From Clavulina sp. PMI_390 (lineage: Eukaryota; Basidiomycota; Agaricomycetes; Cantharellales; Hydnaceae), in the NCBI GenBank assembly GCA_015039315.1, contig WIDE01000083.1, positions 1 through 64,000 of the forward strand: DNA of 64,000 bases, given 5' to 3'. The stretch's first letter is position 1; each line of letters starts with the position of its first letter. This document shows, piece by piece, positions 1 through 12,337 of the stretch. Below the pieces are notes generated by a model. That model was given only the letters and a program-made list of their open reading frames with translations, searched no databases and had not been told where the DNA came from. The position numbers were made by a program, and so were the translations under genes.

Positions 1-89
1 GTATATAGAGTATAGCTCCAGCTATTTATTCACCTATCAAGAACGACAAGTCACGCAAACTCGAGCGGAAGCGGAGGTTGAACACGTGA

Positions 90-122
90 GACTCGGAGTG
101 ACTCACTTCGGACTCCCGAGTC
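90..122. repeat. Imperfect inverted repeat upstream of the first F-box gene
   Basis: GACTCGGAGT at 90-99 pairs with ACTCCCGAGTC at 112-122 with one bulged base, leaving a 12-nt loop. The sequence TGACTCA at 99-105, at the edge of the loop, matches the consensus bound by Gcn4/AP-1 type bZIP factors. It lies about 130 bp upstream of the likely start codon at 239. A regulatory role is inference; the repeat itself is visible. Confidence 0.4.
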
Positions 123-238
123 ATAAAGTCTCAGAAACTTTGACCGACCTGAGCAGCATCACTACTTTTCCCCCTTCAATTACGACTCCAAATCCCAAAT
201 CTTTGACCAGGGAACTCCTCGTCCCATTCGGAATCAAA

Positions 239-1858
239 ATGACCTCATTTCATGACCTTTTCCCACCCCATGACAAATCTCCCAAAGATGGCAGGTCACA
301 TCTGTATCCCTCTTACCACGATCAAACTACCCACAAAATGCAGTCCAGTGGGGCCGCAACCCTGTTAAAGCTGCCTTTCGAGATACTCTCCTTAATTCTA
401 GAGCTCGCTGCCTCCCGGCGCGATGATACGATTCCTACTCTCCACTGCGCGCTGCCCATTCCATCACAAATCCGCTCATCCCGATCATTCCACTCACTGA
501 ACCTCCTCTGTCGACGTCTGAGGGAAGCCAGCCTTCTCTCCCCCCGCTGCTGGACCAATGTTGTAGTCGTCATCACTGATGACCCACATGATTCAACCTC
601 TCCCATGATCTTGGATACTGTTCTTGAACACTCAAAGATCTGCCTGTTTGATCTTTACCTCTATGTGGATCTAAGATATATAGATGGCTCTCCGGTCCAC
701 GGCCTTACGCATGTGTACAATCTTTTGCATGCACTTCAGCACCACATCCATCGTTGTCGTAGCATTCGAGTCTGTTCTGGAAACGAGGCAACCCAATTCT
801 CGGATTTCACACAACTCATGAGCAATTCCATCTCGAATTGCGCCAGTCTAACATCTGTTAGTATGATTGATAGGACATCAGCAATATCAGAGGATCACTA
901 CAACCGCCACCGCTCGGTGCGCTTTTTTCCATTTTGGAGACCTAGTGGAAACAAAATCGCTTCTGTGGAAATTGACTTTGAGCTCCCGCTCTTCGCGCTG
1001 GCGATGCCCGAGGTCGAGGATCTCGCACTACCCTCGAACCTCAAACGCCTACGGGTCGTACAAACCTTACCGAGATATCTCATGCTCGGTGCGCTTGAGA
1101 ATTGCACACAGCTCGAGCACTTGGACTGGGAGTGTGCGGACGAAGCTCATTCATGGGAGATGGACTTTGCTCCTGCACAGCTCAATCTCCCACATTTGAA
1201 GTCGCTATCTTTGCGCTCGTTTGCGTTATGGGATACTTTCCCCAATCTATCCGCTCCAATTTGCGAAGCTTTATGTCTTCACGAACTCGAGTTTCCACTG
1301 GCCATGGAAGTGCTCTTCCCGCCCCTTGACACCCCCGACCCTGCCATCTTTCCAAAACTCAAGCATTTATCCTTCATTCATAACAAAGGCCTCGACCCCG
1401 TTACCCACGCTTTTTTGAAGAGGCACCACACCCTTGAGGAGGTCCTCATATACTCTGCTCACTCCAACTGGCAAGTCGAGGAGCAGTGCAGCTTATTCGA
1501 TGGGCTGGCTTCAGGGGTCGAAAATCAATCAGAAGGAAACTCCCAATCTACGTCTGAATCTTCCGAACCATTCATGCCGTCCTTGCATGAACTGTGGTAC
1601 ATCACCCGTGGTAACCATTGGCCTGATATCGAAGATGGACCAGAGGGAGTAGCGTTGGCATTGACAGGAGCCCTTCGGAGGCTAGTAGCTCGGCGCCCAA
1701 CCTTGAGGATCAAGCTGGCATTCGATGTGGAAGATGTCAAGATTTTGCCCAAGGAGGTGCAAACCTTGCTCGATGATTTTGGAGGGAGGGTAGTCGTCCC
1801 CCCGCCTGGGGCTGAACCGGAGTGGCTGAAGCCTTGGGAGTTTTCGGACGATTCTTAG
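239..1858 (+). CDS. F-box-like protein, single exon
   Basis: This is a continuous frame of about 540 residues. It has an F-box-like stretch near the N-terminus (LLKLPFEILSLILELAASRR, about residues 40-60) followed by the family signature LNLLCRRLREA...SPRCWTNVVV. The long remainder is irregular and leucine-rich, resembling the degenerate LRR tail of agaricomycete F-box proteins. Such proteins are presumed substrate adaptors of SCF (CUL1-SKP1) ubiquitin ligases; no substrate can be inferred. The frame stays open upstream to position 86, but the first ATG is at 239 and a second in-frame ATG at 338 sits just before the F-box. Unlike the F-box genes further right, no coiled-coil exon 1 was seen. 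It is convergent with the cullin gene. Confidence 0.75.
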   Translation: MTSFHDLFPPHDKSPKDGRSHLYPSYHDQTTHKMQSSGAATLLKLPFEILSLILELAASRRDDTIPTLHCALPIPSQIRSSRSFHSLNLLCRRLREASLLSPRCWTNVVVVITDDPHDSTSPMILDTVLEHSKICLFDLYLYVDLRYIDGSPVHGLTHVYNLLHALQHHIHRCRSIRVCSGNEATQFSDFTQLMSNSISNCASLTSVSMIDRTSAISEDHYNRHRSVRFFPFWRPSGNKIASVEIDFELPLFALAMPEVEDLALPSNLKRLRVVQTLPRYLMLGALENCTQLEHLDWECADEAHSWEMDFAPAQLNLPHLKSLSLRSFALWDTFPNLSAPICEALCLHELEFPLAMEVLFPPLDTPDPAIFPKLKHLSFIHNKGLDPVTHAFLKRHHTLEEVLIYSAHSNWQVEEQCSLFDGLASGVENQSEGNSQSTSESSEPFMPSLHELWYITRGNHWPDIEDGPEGVALALTGALRRLVARRPTLRIKLAFDVEDVKILPKEVQTLLDDFGGRVVVPPPGAEPEWLKPWEFSDDS

Positions 1859-2085
1859 TAGCCCTATCTTTCTCCCCTTGTTGCTTCTCAGACTGAACAT
1901 TTAAGTATTACCATCGTTTCCACTCAGCCCAGAAGATTTCCGTTCCTGCCCGCCCCGCGCTGCTATTCTCTTCCGTCACGCCTATAATTACCAAAGCAGT
2001 GCATTAATTTCTCAGACATCGAGGAATACACGGTTTCCCATTGATGACATGTGGGTATGACTATCGACCTCATCTTCCACGCCAC

Positions 2086-5000
2086 TTATGCGACATATGT
2101 ATAACCACTACCTTCCCGTGCGATATACTCTCTATCCAGAAGGCTCTCAACCCTCGCCTTGAAGTATTGTGGCTGCAGGTCGAAGTGTCTCTTGACAACC
2201 TCTATCGTCCTGATCAGCAGCTCTTGATGCGAAAGGTTCTTCGCGCCTTTCATGATGCGGACGATGCCTGCATCAACAGTACCCTCACGGAAAGCGTCTA
2301 CTTCCTTTTCGATGGCCTGGCGCTCTTCGGGCTGTTGCGCAAGAGGATTGAAGGTGTGTTCAGCGGAGAGATGTATTAGTCGACGATGAAACAAAGGAAG
2401 AAATGGATATGGGAAAGGACGTACAGATTCTTGAGCTTGGATAGTATTGATCCGGACATTTCTACTCTTGTCCTCGAAAGCCCTGTTGAAGATGAACTCG
2501 TCCGAGTCTAGCACCTCGACTGTCTGGGGGCGCTTCGTGAGTACACGACGCCTGCCAAGCGCGAGAGATTGGACAGTTCGCTTGAGTTCATCAAGGTCTA
2601 CTCAGTTCAGCCAAGGATGGAAGCCAGAGGATAAACAAGGTCAGAGTAGGCAACTTTGAACCAAATGTGACACGGCAACGCACCGATCTCCACCGCCGCC
2701 CGAATGTCAGCAAAAGTCAACTTGTCCACGTCCTCAAACAAAAGCATCACCAGCGCTTGCCAAAGACTGAGCGATAGAGCTTTCTCGCCCTTATCGAATC
2801 GCGTGAGGAGTGTAACTGAACCAAACCCTGGGGCCCACGTCAACTTCCGCTTTGGCTGCCTCTGGGCATAGAATCGCACAAACTCGTCGAGAGGATCCTG
2901 AAGGACAGGAGGAAGAGTAAAATTGGCCGCGGGCATAGCGCTTGCTGGTGGCTTCTGCCATGCGGATTCCTGAAGAACGTATGCCGAGAAAAACGATTGA
3001 GAAGGGTGTGTCGCGTGATAATCGGCGAGTTGGGTGCGCGATAGTTCGATATCTTCGAACATTTTCAGGCCTTTCTCGAACTCGGAGTCAACATCTGCTT
3101 CGAGCTTCTTCAGGAATGCCTTTTCGAAGTCGTCTGATGCGCTGCGTTGAAGCAAAAGACGCTTTCCGAGCAATCGGAGGGAATACGTGCGGAAGACATC
3201 GTGCTCTGTAGAGCTTTATTATCGGTGAAATGGAGAGACTGGAGAAGTAGCATTGCGTACCAGATAGGAAGCCATACAACCCAATGGCAGCGTCGACCTT
3301 TTTGCGGAACTCGAGATCGCTTGAGCCTTGTTGGCCCTTTCGCATCTCTGCGTCCAAGTATTTAGCTGACACCCACCGAGCGGTTTAGTTGACGACATGA
3401 GAAACATTCATAATACATGACAGGATGCCAAAGTACGCACCAAGTAGCTCAGAAGGCCTCCGTCCCCTTGTTGCCAGAGCAGCCGTGAACGCAACACGCA
3501 CGGCGACATTGAAAGGATTCTGGGCATCCGACGCACTTGAGCCTTGTGCTTCTCTCGTCACTGTTGTGGCCGCCGGGGGTTGCCGTGGACGACGACGGTT
3601 GCAAAGTGGAGAGGACCGGAGATCCAGGCGCGGCTTGAGGAACGGATGAAGGGGTTGTGGGCGTGAACGCTTCAACCACAATCCGCCCCACAAAGGCTTT
3701 ATACTCAAGTAGACGTTCAATCATTGTCCCGTCTTGTTTCTCGTCGTTGATCATCACCAAGATAGATTTCTAAGCCAAGAAACCAAGTTACTGATAAGAA
3801 GTTACGTGATCACTAGGTTCCGGTACATACCTTGGCATAAGCCTCGAAAGCTTTACACAGCCAGTCCACCATCCCGATACGGGTGTAGCATATGTACATT
3901 TCCTTAAGGCTCAATAGATCCGATTGCTTGACCAATTCGTCCAGTGCTAATCACCCACGCAAGTGGGTGAGATATCAGCATAGTCAGTGCCAGCCGCAAT
4001 AAGACTTTTTTTAAGAACAGGCACAACAAACCTTGTAGCTCAAACTCCATCCTCTCCGCAGAGATTCCACCACCGAGAACCTTCTTCCTGAACGACAATA
4101 GCTCCTCATCCACGTATTCCAGAACACCTCCCCACGTAGATTCCGGACATAAATCCGAAAGGCGCTTCGCTTCCTGGTTGAATCGTCGAGATGCGTTAAG
4201 GACGTATTGTGCCGGCGTAAGTGGTGTAGCCGAAGTCGCAGTAGAAGACGAAGAAGATTTTGGAGGTCTAAGCGTTTTGGACTCAGCAGAGTAGTATGAC
4301 ACGGTCGCTGTTTCGTAGGGACCAAGGAATATTGTCACATAGAGATCGGTGAGGTTCGTCAATGCAATAAACGATTTGATCGTGCTTCTGGCGCCATCTT
4401 CCACATCCATGCTCCAGTTCTCTTTGCTTCATAGCGTAAGAATTATGCGCCAAATTGATTGGATGCAATAAGCATAGGTGGGAAGGGAATACGAAGTTAA
4501 TGGGCGAGATTCAGGGCAGTGAAACGTAGCGCACTTTTGATCACGCTCAGCGATAAGCCAGCTTTCGATGGCTTGTTGTATACTCGATGTGAACGTACTG
4601 GCATCTGGTCCTTCGATAAGCTTGGTCCTCCAGATATGCCGACCGAGAGCACTGCATAATGGTACCGTGAGTATATGATGGGTGTAACTAGGCCAAACAG
4701 CCAGTAGTAGGAGAGAGTAGGTCTCACCGAACGCGCCTATGGTCACTCGTGAGGGTGGCGACATAGAGCCGATCAAGGTGGACCAGCATAGAATGAAGGA
4801 TACCCTATATCAGAAGGTCAAAGAGATGAGAACCATATTCCTTCAGGGAGACAAATATTCGGAAGCGAACCAGCCTCTGTTCAAACCACGTCCATCGATC
4901 CACCAATAGCTTTAGCCACTCCATCCCTGGAAGAGACTTGGACTTTGAGGTGAGGTCCCTGAGAGTACCTGTGACGCATTTCTCCAGCGCGATAGTAAGG

Positions 5001-5543
5001 ACGTTTTCGTAGATGTTCTCCCCTTGGCCTTGGTGGGCGACAAGTACATGGCACGCTTGGTAGGCACCCTCGTATGAGAGGCGAGTGCTGGCAAGGGTAG
5101 AGACGCTCGGATCTAGAATAAAGTTGATGCTTCGCCGGAGGATTGGGAGGAGTTCAGATGTATAAGCGAGTGGGAGACTGGATTGTACTATATGGTCAGG
5201 CGGGATCAGCTGAATAGTCGATATCTCATTTGGTCTTGTCTGGGACCTCACCTTCGAGCCCTTGAATGCGGAAGATAGGTGGACGCATTCCTCCAATCAG
5301 ATTTTGGGACTGTTCGAAAGCTTTCTGTTTGCCCTTAGCAGTCGATTGTGGCCTTCCTGAAGGACTCTGCTGGCCAGGGAGACGAGGCGACTTCTTCGGA
5401 GGTTCAGCAGTAGGATCCTTGTCGACTACCGATTCGTAGCCCATGTTCTTCGAGATGATCCTTGAGAAGGCATTGCCAGATATTACAGGTAGATCGTCCA
5501 GCTCAAGTATGTAGTTGGATCTGTTCAGTGTTGTTGCCGCCAT
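2086..5543 (-). CDS. CUL4: Cullin, CUL4-type scaffold of a RING ubiquitin ligase (multi-exon)
   Basis: Cullins are elongated scaffolds that hold a substrate receptor at the N-terminus and RBX1 at the C-terminus; CUL4 uses DDB1 as adaptor. Visible here are an N-terminal repeat region (LSYEGAYQACHVLVAHQGQG, like the CUL4 LEELYQAVENLC segment), the cullin core LGKRLLLQRSASDDFEKAFL followed by FEDIELSRTQLADY, the RKLTWAP stretch, and a C-terminal neddylation domain. The last contains IVRIMK with the acceptor lysine and ends in VESLLDREYIAREGSGYTYVA-like sequence, closest to the CUL4 form IESLIDRDYMER..YNYIA. The start ATG at 5541-5543 has A at -3; an in-frame ATG at 5627 is the alternative. Exon 1 ends at 5252 and intron 1 is 5188-5251; about nine further short introns follow. 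The insert rich in Ser/Pro between residues 45 and 80 looks disordered. Confidence 0.85.
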
Positions 5544-5760
5544 CGTAGCTGCCCTCGATGCCGATAGGTTGCGGATGTGGAGGCCGTGGGACTTCCGGGT
5601 CGATCGGCAGCTCCCGTCAAGGACCATAGCTCCCAGCCAGATTTTGTATGCAACGAATAGTCACCACAAAGTCATCTATAGTAGCTACTTGATTCTATAA
5701 TTGTGCTTCGGTGGCTGGGTATTACGGCTGGTGGTACTTGATATATACCTCTAACAATGA

Positions 5761-8526
5761 TCAAGCTTCCGTTGAGACGCTGTCCCCTTCCGCAATCGAG
5801 GAAATGGGCGGGGCTTTGGCTCCTTCGCTAACTGTAGATCTGCAATGGAATAAAACAGGAGGAGATTGGAGTGAGCCAGGTGATGATCGAAAGCCGACAC
5901 CTAAAAGCTCAGCAGATTCAGAGACTCACGGAAGTTCGTGCTCTGCGATTGTGATGCAAGCCACTATCGCCACAATAGCAAGCAAGGCATTGAATATGAA
6001 CACAGATCGTAGGGAGATAGCCCAAGAAGCCACTGCAGCATCTCGTAGCTCTGGCTCAAGGGTTGGGATAATGGAAGTGGAATGACGAATGTCGCGGATT
6101 ACCTGAGAGCAATGTTGTCAGCAATTGATTGGAGCTCACAGGAAAGTCTACGCACTTTCTCAGCGTTTGGCACATGGATACGGTCCCGGAGCTGCGATTG
6201 AAGGATACCCTGGGTAATTGCCGAGCTGGTGCTCACCCCAAATGCTTGACCGGTATTGTGGAAGAAAAAATACACTGGAACCCACAAGAGAAATTCAGTT
6301 GCCGGTACTCAAAGATGCACGTCGTAAATGGCAAGCTACGCACGACCAACAGCAACAGGCATACCTGTGTGAGATACATCACTGATGAGTGCCTACAAGT
6401 GGGTGATAGGTTAGTGGTAGACTCCATCAAAAAAAAATGGTCTATCTCACTATCATAGTTGTTTCGTAAAGACTCGCCCTGCATAATACTTTATCAGCAA
6501 GAGCATTAAGAATTCGAATGAAGTCAATAGTACTCACATCCCGCACCCAAAGGGCAGAACGTCAAACCACAGCCGGAACGAACTCGTATTGTCGTTCCAG
6601 CTAGCAAAAAGTAGGTTGGCGAGAAGCAATACCCCGGCGCTTACAATGCTAAGCATCCAGTACTTCCCAATGATTTTGATCAGCCTGCGTATCTCAAATG
6701 TTAGCGCTTCATCTACAAGGTCAACTCCTGGTATCACTTACCAGCCGGACAGGAATGATCCAACAACGATAGCCGCCTGCACAACCAGATTGCATGAGAA
6801 TGTATCCACCTCACAGCAGAAGGGAATGTAGGGCGAACCGAGCTTGGTAGGAGATGTGCACCGGCCTCTGATGCACTCTTCAGTCTAACAGTGGAGAAGT
6901 ATAAAGGTATACTGTATACTGCGGAAAATCCTAGAATACTGATCGCAAATGTGGCGACTGAGATGCTGATCGGCGTCCTCCGCTTCAATAACCTTAATAA
7001 AAGGATAGGCTCGGCGCTGATAAATGCCTCCACGAAGAAGAATCCGCCTCCTGATAGTAAGCTTGCAAGAAGCAGGGCCCAGACCCCTGGCGAGCTCCAC
7101 GGTAGCTCTTCAGCGGTTTTGAGCGTGATAGCAACAAGAAAGCTCCCAACAGAGGCAACAAACAAGAAGGAGCCTAGCCAATCAATCCGTCCTAGGGTTT
7201 CGCTGAGCGTGGCACGCTTCGTAGGGGAGGGAATATTGGCGTTTAGAACCATCAGAAATGAGGCAATAATGACCGGCATTTGAGCAAAGAAGGCCCATCG
7301 CCTACGAAAGCTTCAGAAGAGCACCAGATCAATATAAAAAGAAACAGCTTACCAACCCATTCGGTCGTTGACGACTCCGCCTTTGAGAATCCACGGGGTG
7401 ATCCATGACCGTAAGCCTCAGAAAATCGCATCGAGAACGAGAGAGAATATTCACCCAGAGTACCGAGGGCAGATCCAAAGCCGAAGAATAAATTTGAGAG
7501 AGCATCATAAAGCCCTCGATATTTCCTGTCGAAAGGATGCCATTAGATTGTAGCCTTACACCAAAGCGGGCGCTAATCACTCACAGTGGCACTATGTCCG
7601 AGATAGCCACGCTAGCCACTTGATGAACGTTAAGCACAGGACATTCCTAGTATGTCTGTATATTTACCAGGCATGATCCCTCCTCCACCCATTCCTGTAA
7701 CGAGAATTATTATTAGCAAAGTTGATCAACTTGATGGGAGGGTGTTTCCAGAGACCTATTACCTGAAACTACTCTCGCGGCAATCAGGGTTGTCATGGAG
7801 GGAGAAAGCCCTAAATACAAGAGGTCGGTCAGGAACCACCTTTGCACCTAGTCTACACGTAGTCATCGTACCACATAGCATCGTTCCAACACCTGACAGC
7901 CATAGATGAACATCACAGAGCCAGGGTAATTATATGAGCAGGTTAAGACACACCGGATAGTCCTAGAGCAAGTAGCAAGGCCCCTTTTCGTCCTATTTAC
8001 ATAACCATGTCAGTCGTCGATGAATCTTACGACCCAGAAGTGGACTTACCTAGCACGTCCGCTAGGCGGCCGTACAGGGGTGCGAAGCAGCACACGCTCC
8101 TATACTAACGCTTAGTAGAGAAAGCGGCCTTTTTGGTAGTATACTTACAGGAGGTACGATGTGCCGATGTACGATGCTTGATGTGATGCATCAAAATACG
8201 AACCTAGGGGTAAGGTATGGTAAGCTGACAGTCGTGCATAACGCAGACGCAGATATACCAATCGGCGTCACGAGAGTGGGTATTATAGTGATGTCCATTG
8301 AAGTAACGATAACTAGAGACCAATTAGATGAGATGCAAGTTATGCCGCGATCATACTGTGCAGCAAGGATCAACATACCTCCACTCCATATTACCATCAC
8401 GAGCCAGAACAAATGTGTTCCACCCTGCTCTTTCTGGCCATTTAGCACCGGAGACTCGAGGGTAGGGCTGTCAGACTGGCCACTCGAGCTATTGTTGAGT
8501 AGCGGCGTCGACTCCAACGCAGACAT
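5761..8526 (-). CDS. MFS transporter paralogue A (DHA2 type, Fnx1/Vba-like)
   Basis: This multi-exon drug:H+ antiporter-2 family membrane protein probably has 14 membrane segments. The N-terminus MSALESTPLL contains an acidic dileucine ExxxLL. Recognisable pieces in order are a first membrane segment with MDITIIPTLVTPIG, then KYRGLYDALSNLFFGFGSAL, GGVVNDRMGW, the ETLGRIDWLGSFLFVASVGS segment, TLKTAEELPW, EPILLLRLLKRRTPISIS, the SAVYSIPLYFS segment, SEAGAHLLPSSV, and a C-terminal membrane helix ending in EHELP. The last exon (5761-5839) adds a short polar tail ending in GDSVSTEA. Yeast relatives move basic amino acids into the vacuole or export drugs; the substrate here is unknown. It is closest to copy B by the shared DITIIPT and ETLGRIDWLGS sequences. 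Confidence 0.85.
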
Positions 8527-9070
8527 AGCCCCAATATTAAGAGCGGAGTATCAACACGCGCAAGACACTGAATAACAAAGAAATAGTTTTGATTCGTGTT
8601 TTGAGCCTTATCACTTGCTTGTCGTGGGGAGGAGCTGTGATGGATTTACGCGGTGGTGGGTGGTGCAGCGTTTCCAGTAGGCGACCCTTGTTCAGTCGTT
8701 GGTCTTACTATTGTAGGACTCCAAGAGATTGGTCCGTAATGTCGCGGAGATCGGGCCGCTTTGCAAACTTGAGGAAACTCGTTGACACCAGTGAAAGGTT
8801 GTTGGACGGAGCCAGTCTGAGGACTGTGGGAAACTAGATAACGGCGGCTTCGTCGAAATCCAATAGAGGACATAGCAACAAGAAACAATGGGGCCACATG
8901 TAAGTATAGTTACGCGTTCCTGAGAGTCAAGGCTCGTGATGGGTCCAGACGCATACTGTACATGCCAGGCCAGACGCAGCTACTTTGTCTATAGAAACCA
9001 ACGATCTACTTCTGAATCCTACTTGAATAGAAAAGGGGCCTGAAACGATCAATGCATGGTGGCGATTGAC
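8527..9070. other. Intergenic spacer between transporters A and B
   Basis: This stretch of about 540 bp separates the start of transporter A from the stop of transporter B. It should hold the promoter of A and the 3' UTR of B. The short open frames in it do not resemble proteins, and no repeat or RNA gene was recognised. Confidence 0.5.
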
Positions 9071-11832
9071 TCAAGCTCCCCCTTGTAGAACATCCTCGCC
9101 GGCGGAGGCCGCAGGAGTAGCGGAGGGCTTAACCTCCGTACTAACCGTCGATCTAAGAGTAAGTGACCAGATAAGAATTTTGGGGATAACGCCTAAAGTT
9201 AATGACCGCTAAAAGAGCGACTTACGAGAGTTCGTGCTCTTCCATCGGTATACACGCTAGTAACGCTACGAGAGCGAGGATGGCATTAAAAATGAATACC
9301 GCTCGCAGAGCGATCGCCCATGACGTCACTGCGGCATCTCGCAGCTCCGGCTCGAGGGTGGGTATGATAGATGTCGAGTGGCGGATTTCGCGGATGAGCT
9401 AGGAGATTAGAATGGTCATGTTGAGTTCGTCTCATCAGAAGGTTTATAGTAGTGTGGAGAATACACGTACCTCTTCAGCGTTTGGCGCATGAATTCTGTC
9501 TCGCAGCTGGGTGCGGAGAATGCTTTGGGTGATTGCCCCACTCATGCTCACCCCAAGAACCTGACCTGTATTTCGGAAGAGATAGTAGACTAGGACGATG
9601 ATACGATAAATTCAGCCTTTGCTCAGAGACCTTGTCCTATGAGCCACTTACGGCCTATAGCCACAGGCATCTCAGCATGAGACACAGAGCTGATCAACGC
9701 CTGAAACAATGTGATATTATCAGCAGTACTCTCACGACCCTTGGGGAGATTCCATAACTTACTATCATCGTCGTCCCATATAGACTTGCCCTAGTAAACT
9801 CACCATCAGTGGGAGGATGGAAGACAACACAGAGAAACTCACATTCCGCTTCCCGATGGCACGATGTCAACCCACAGCTGGAATGAGCTAGTATGGTCGT
9901 TCCAACTGGCGAATAGGAGGTTGGCGAAAAGGATAGCTCCAGCGCTAGCAATACTGAGCAACCAATATTTCCCCGTAGACTTGATAATCCTTGATTCGCG
10001 ATGAGACTAAAGCCACCTTGGCAGCCCACAAAACGACCTACCAGCCAGAGAGGAAAGTGCTTGCCACAATGGCCACCTGAATAAATGGAGTGTATGAGAA
10101 AGAGGTTCGCTGTGAATCGACATATAAAAACGAACCGAGTTTGGGAAGAGATGTGCACCAGCCTCGGAAGCAGGCTGTAGTTTGACTGCAGTAAAATACA
10201 ACGGCAGGCTATAAATTGTCGAAAAGCCGATGATGCTTATAGCAAAAGTGGCCGTCGAGATGCTCAGTGGCGTCCGTTGATTCAATAGCCTCAGCAGCAG
10301 TATTGGCTCAGTGCTGACAAAAGCCTCCACGGCCAGGAATCCGCAGCCCGACAATAAGCTTGTGAGTAACAGGCCCCAGACTTGTGGCGAGGTCCACGGC
10401 ATTTCTTCGGCAGTTTTGAACGTGACAGCGACCAGGAAGCTTCCAACGAAAATAACAAGCAGAAGAGAGCCCAGCCAGTCGATTCGGCCAAGGGTTTCGC
10501 GAAGTGTGTTGCGTTTCACGGGAGATGTCATGCTGGTGTTCACTAGCACCATCACAAATGACAAAGCAATGATGGGAACCTGGGCGAAGAATGCCCATCG
10601 CCTGAAGGGGGTCAGAGTATAGCCATGATTGGATGACAATCTACTTACCAGCCCAGTCGGTCGTTCACGAATCCACCTAGAACAAATATATCCTACATGT
10701 TGAGAAAGATACGTCATGAGAGCCAAAGGAAAGAATTCACCCAGGGAGCCGAGGCCAGAACCAAGCCCAAAAAGCAAGTTTGCGAGGCCATCATACAAAC
10801 CTCTGTGTTTCCTATAAGGCCGGAAGAAAGTTCATCATCGGAGTGTTCGTGAACCAACTATTAATCGGCGCCAGCAAAACTTACAGTGGAACGACGTCAG
10901 AGAGAGCCACACTAGCCACTGGAGAGCTGTTTAGCATGATTTGAACGCGATCAGCCGAGCTATTTACCAGTCATGATGCCCCCTCCACCCATCCCTATCG
11001 TCAGAATCACCAAAAGTCTCGATTGGTCAATTGTCTCAGAAACCCACAGAGTCCTCGCCCACCTGTAATTGCTCTCGCTACTATCAAAGACACCATGGAA
11101 GGCGCGAGTCCTAGAAGCGGAAATGGCCTCAGACGGGGTGCTGCAGCATAGGGAGAGTTGCTCTACCACATAGGGTTGTCCCAACACCTGAGGGTAACCA
11201 TGGAATGTTGTCAAGATAGTGAATCACTTAGATAGGTATGAACGTACCAAATAATCCTAGAGCAAGCAACATGGCTCCTTTTCGGCCTATTTGTTCAGTT
11301 GATATGAGCGTTCCAGAACACTCTTATTGCTCCACCGCAGGCTCACCTAGCACCTCTGCCAAGCGGCCGTAAAGAGGGCTGAAGCAGCATACGCTCCTGA
11401 TAGATAATCCATTAGTGGGAGTAGACATGGAGAAAGAGATGGACGCACAAGAGGTACGATGTACCAATATATGATACTTGATGTGACGCGTCGAAGTACG
11501 AGCCTGGACACAACAATCTTAGCACAGAACCAAAGATAGCAAGAGTTACAACAGATAAAATACCAATTGGGGATATTAGCGTCGGGATTATGGTGATGTC
11601 CAAAGCGATAACAAAGACTGGTCGTTGGAATTGGATGAGATGACCATCGTCTAACTGGAATAATGTAGAGCAAGACGAACGTACTTCCACTCCAAATTAC
11701 GACCAAGAGCCACAACAACTCTATCCTCGTCCGCTCTTTTTGAGGGTTCGGTATCGCAGGACTGGGGACGGCACCAACAATCAGAGCGTTGGAGCTGTCA
11801 CTGAGCAGCGGGGTAGACTCGGTGGCCGACAT
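9071..11832 (-). CDS. MFS transporter paralogue B (DHA2 type, Fnx1/Vba-like)
   Basis: The second copy of the array starts MSATESTPLLSDSSN, with the same ExxxLL signal. It carries ALDITIIPTLISPIG in the first membrane segment, LYDGLANLLFGLGSGLGSLG, FVNDRLGW, RWAFFAQVPIIALSFVMVLV, ETLGRIDWLGS, TLKTAEEMPW, EPILLLRLLNQRTPLSIS and SEAGAHLFPNSV. The last intron follows the EHELS codons and splices to a tail ending GEDVLQGGA with the stop at 9071. Intron positions match the other copies, showing DNA-level tandem duplication. It pairs with copy A. Vacuolar location is inferred from the N-terminal signal and family; the substrate is unknown. Confidence 0.85.
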
Positions 11833-12337
11833 GACAGCAATGATAGAGCACGCGATTCACCGAACTCGGAACAACCGACGAAGCAGCAAAACTCAGGTGG
11901 TCTCTTCGATACACTTTCCTCTGTCCGCTTGTTGTGCTTCGAGGAGGCTGATCGGGGAGCACTTGCGAGTTCGTGCTATACCCGGTGTTGGGATGTTTTC
12001 AGCAGTCAGCACCTAGTTTCGTATGATGAGACACTGTCGTTCGGCTGATTCTTGGGTTGGCGGAGGTGTGCCCGAGTTGAGAAAGTGGACGAAACCCGTT
12101 GAACCCTGAAGATGGCTATTGGGTGACCGAGGCCGAATGGGGGAACCGTGGGAACATGGGACAATTCAGAATTCAGTTCATGGCAAGCAAGGTTGATGTC
12201 AACGATCGGCCTCTTAGGCGACTCGGTAATTGCAGATTTTTACTCCTACTCTGAAATGGATCCAACCGTGGGTCTGGGTTATCACCAGGACCCCAAAGGT
12301 AAATACATCAATCGAACCCCCAGCCCCGAATTCGTCT
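11833..12337. other. Intergenic spacer between transporters B and C
   Basis: This stretch of about 500 bp has no supported gene. Open frames on the plus strand (around 12148-12415) overlap the last exon of transporter C in antisense and have no recognisable features. It presumably holds the promoter of B. Confidence 0.5.
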
